Shown piece after piece: positions 61,079 to 64,000 of a DNA stretch of 64,000 bases (position 1 is the stretch's first letter; each line of letters opens with the position of its first letter). Source of the stretch: Paraglomus occultum (Eukaryota > Glomeromycota > Glomeromycetes > Paraglomerales > Paraglomeraceae); the NCBI GenBank assembly GCA_910592205.1, contig CAJVPJ010000007.1, forward strand, positions 1 to 64,000. The letters are read 5' to 3'. The position numbers and the translations under genes are program-made. The notes beneath the pieces were generated by a model. It saw only the letters and a program-made list of their open reading frames with translations. It searched no databases and was not told the DNA's origin.

Positions 61079-63179
61079 TCACGCGTTCCCATACTCCACC
61101 CCATCGTTAAGCCCATTCCCAACTTCCCTGTTCAGCTCATTGTTCCTCCTCGTCTTTGCGTTGTCCGCTAAAAATCTTATTCTTACATTTTCTGCTTCCC
61201 GCCCCCAATTAGTCTTCATGATCAGAATCAGTTCTCCCGCCCCAACACACATCGATCCAATCATTAAACCAGCCCACAGACCTATCAGGCGCCACTCAAA
61301 GATGAAAGCCGTGACCAAGGAGAATGGAAGACCAATAAAGTAATATGCGATTATGTTAAGCGTAGCGCCGATTTTTTGACGACCGAGACCGCGAATTATA
61401 CCACCGCCTACCGTTCCAAGTGCGTCGCTTATCTGAAAAAGAAAAAACATGTAATCATGTAGTCACGTATCACATATTGTCACGTGATGTGATGGCGCTC
61501 ACCTGAAACGCGGCGCACATTGGTAAAACCGATGCTACTAATTCCACAACATCTTTATCTCCGGTAAACAGATATCTGCAAAAACATTTTATTAATAATG
61601 TAATCTATCCCTCAAAAGATTCAATCTTTCAATCAAACTTACCCCCAAGAATGCCTACACACCAACAACAATGACATTGTTGTTCCTCCAACTATAACTG
61701 CCAAGATCATAGCCATACGCGAGCTAATCTGAGCTCTCTTGACCAATCCCGCCCCAATAAGATTTCCAACACGATTTGATGCCGAGACGGCGACACCAAA
61801 GGGAAACTGGAATAACGTCGAGCCAGTTGTGAGGATCACGCTCTGAGCTGCCAGAGCTGTTTCACCAAAGTAACCCGCAGCTAGGGCTATGAGTTCGAAA
61901 GCCCACCACTCGGAACTGACCAGAAGATTTGATTTTTTTTAGCAAAGAAAACTAGTATGCAAGTTAAAACTGAAATCATATCCCGCTTACCAAATCATGA
62001 AAATGCCTGGCACAGCTAACATTACAACTTCACCCCAACCCGAAAGACATTGCCTTGTCCATCCTCCCCACACCTGGTACCCATCAAAGTATCGGATGTA
62101 ACCAATGAGCAGAATTAACATAAACCAATACGTTGTCGCGGTTGCAATGGGGGCCCCAATAAAACCGAGAGAAAACGGTTCATACCAGACGAGAAGGTAG
62201 TTTAAGCATATATTTAACGTTGCGGCGATTACTAATACGTAAGTTGGGGCTTTCACTATTCCTATTATGAGTAAACGAGACAATTTTTGTTACCCTCAAA
62301 AAAAAATATTTTTCCCTTGTTCGGCACCGACATCCGCTTCTATCAATCTATCCCCCCCCCCCCCCCCACGTTTTTCTGTAATTTTATTAACAAACCTTGT
62401 GCCTGTAAATACTTCTTAAGACACTCAAACATGACAAAAGCTGGTGCTCCACACAACAAGCATCGCAAAAAGAGACCAGCATATCGTGCCAAATCTTCTC
62501 TTTGTCCGAGAAATATTAATATCGATTCTGCGTTTAACCATACGACTGCTATAGGGATCGAGATAAAGAAAATAATAATAATCGTACGTTGGAGATATAC
62601 ACCAACGAGCATGGGATTCCCACAAGTGAAAGCTTGAGAGCAAAGAGTGTCGAGGGCTGTAGCAGCACCGAATGCTATAGACCAACCGGTAACCGAGGCA
62701 AACTTGACAGAAAAAATTGATAATAAAAGTAGTGAATTCGCGTTTATATTTCTCTATTCTTGGATTCTTGATGCTTGTTTAAATTATTTACCATTGATGC
62801 CAATGCCGACGAGGCCAATTCAACCGATCCCTAGTAAGTCGATCGAGTCGTCATCATAATGAACGTTTGTTATCCCGAATCACAACAATCACATTGCAAA
62901 AGATCTCTTTACCAGATGTCCCAAAGTGATAACGGATACAATATGTAGCGAGAATTCTATAAGGTAAGTCAGCGCTATAGGCACTGCCTTTCGAAAAATA
63001 AACGCTGCTTCCTTAAAATCATATGTCATATCATCGGGCGCATCATTTAATGGAATATCTTCGTAAATTATGTCTGAAGACCGTAAAAGGGGTGTGGATT
63101 CGGAGGCTGGCGAGGTAAGGTTTTGTTGAGTAGGTTGAACCGAGTCAGAAGGCAAACTCGTTGCGTATGCGGAAGCCAT
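61079..63179 (-). CDS. MATE-family multidrug/toxic compound efflux transporter (seven exons)
   Basis: Exons in transcript order: 63179-62913, 62830-62792, 62702-62396, 62261-61991, 61915-61643, 61575-61503, 61432-61079; phases 0,0,1,2,2,0 join to 527 residues, close to the usual fungal MATE length. The 88-residue N-terminal part ends in membrane helix 1. Conserved MATE sequence follows: GSVELASSALASM, GWSIAFGAATALDTLCSQAF, YLQAQGIVKAPTYVLVIAA, CSEWWAFELIALAAGYFGE, LFQFPFGVAVSASNRVGNLI and GGGIIRGLGRQKIGA. About twelve helices are expected. MATE proteins exchange H+ or Na+ for organic cations and other compounds at the plasma or vacuolar membrane. The 39 bp exon 2 and the GTTTGT donor of intron 3 are unusual, but protein continuity supports both. 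The stop at 61079-61081 overlaps a GTGAGT donor, so a few alternative C-terminal residues are possible. Confidence 0.93.
62352..62367 (+). repeat. Poly-C run (poly-G in the MATE pre-mRNA intron 3)
   Basis: Sixteen uninterrupted C bases lie inside the third MATE intron, about 30 bases past its unusual donor on the transcribed sense. It is a likely slippage or sequencing-length error site, outside coding sequence. Confidence 0.95.
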
Positions 63180-64000
63180 TGCAGTCGACAAGCAGTGGAA
63201 GGGAAGACGAGCACAAAAAGCGAAATGTCGTGTAAAGAATTAAAATTAGCAAAAGTATTACCGAATTTAAGCTATCCCAAATCAAGTTTAATTTCTCGCG
63301 TTGCATCTTCTCTTTAGTACATATATATGTACTTCAATTGTGTATTTATTGTTCCAAAATGTAAATATAAATAAGGACAAAAACCTGACTGTGAACATTT
63401 TAATCACCTAAACTCGAATGATAATCAGGAATTTATCAGGCATGTTACACACGACCAGGAATTTCTTGTCTATTTGTCAGCCGGATGTTCCGATTATCCT
63501 GGGTTTACAAGATTTTTGTGCACTCTACGACTGTATTTCCACATTGTTCGGTAAAATAATCCCGTAATCATGCATTTGTATGCAAACTGCGCTGGATCAA
63601 AATTACTGCATAATGCTATTTGCGTTCGTTTGTTGGTTTATAATGAATGTGCAATTCTTGCTCTGGTTATTATCAGATAGCGCATGTATTATAGCAAAAT
63701 CAATACCATTAACATATAAACAGGCCATAGCAAGTATTAACGAATCGTGTATTATTAATATAATTGACCGTTTGTAGATGTGTAGAACGAACATTAGATA
63801 TTATGTCAGTGTTCTATGCATTTCAATAAGATTGACCAGAGTATAGAAAACAATAAAACAGCTACAACCTCTGGCGTGAATATTAATAAGCAACATCAAC
63901 ACAAGTACTCGTATATTCGTGTCATTAGAATTGTGTAACAGAAGTTTGAGAATTTTCCAACGTCAATCCGCTTTTTTTATAGAACGGGCGAGTACTCTTA
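63180..64000. other. Upstream flank of the MATE gene; nothing else recognised
   Basis: AT-rich, with short frames only. It presumably includes the MATE promoter; no specific site can be supported. Confidence 0.55.

Noticed and set aside
63123-63317. Plus-strand frame over the MATE first exon
   Set aside because: Antisense to a well-supported coding exon and without protein character of its own.

Overview
The window looks like nuclear DNA of an early-diverging fungus, most likely a Mucoromycota member of the arbuscular-mycorrhizal (Glomeromycotina) type. The reasons are AT-rich DNA, many 70-100 bp GT-AG introns, long gene-poor intergenic stretches with poly-T and simple repeats, a kelch ectodomain protein with one membrane anchor, a decayed gag-like retroelement, and absence of operon structure. 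The lineage call is inference; the eukaryotic, intron-rich nature is seen directly.

Layout, left to right. A scrap of LINE-type reverse transcriptase lies at the left edge. An intronless mitochondrial-type PPR protein follows at 722-2677 (+). A two-exon polyglutamine/acidic coiled-coil protein is at 7576-9921 (+). A five-exon kelch membrane protein is at 16410-18680 (-). A broken retroelement gag-like locus spans about 19.8-20.95 kb. An intronless protein with seven tau/MAP-type microtubule-binding repeats is at 26010-27590 (+). A mucin-like GPI-type surface protein is at 31226-31948 (+). A five-exon protein with an ectodomain resembling an interrupted PA domain and seven membrane spans is at 32820-35185 (+). 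A small acidic-repeat ORF is at about 37.1-37.5 kb. Between these lie multi-kilobase stretches without a recognisable gene.

The dominant object is a 16 kb, 18-exon gene at 41861-57812 (+). My splice model, whose exon phases all join in frame, encodes about 4,707 residues: a ricin-type beta-trefoil, seven C2 domains, about nineteen copies of a ~135-residue Trp-rich helical module, and a Thr/Lys/His-rich repeat tail. Its exons are almost all phase 1-1, and a four-exon block is present three times. The last two blocks appear identical over about 3.76 kb including introns, so the gene has grown by very recent in-frame tandem duplication.

The right end holds a decayed minus-strand coding fragment (58.7-59.1 kb) and a seven-exon MATE-family transporter at 61079-63179 (-). 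The genes do not form a pathway. The recurrent themes are surface proteins (kelch, mucin, PA-7TM), membrane or Ca2+ binding (C2), and repeat expansion inside coding sequence. All exon borders were inferred by eye from GT/AG sites, reading phase and protein continuity; no alignment or transcript data were available.
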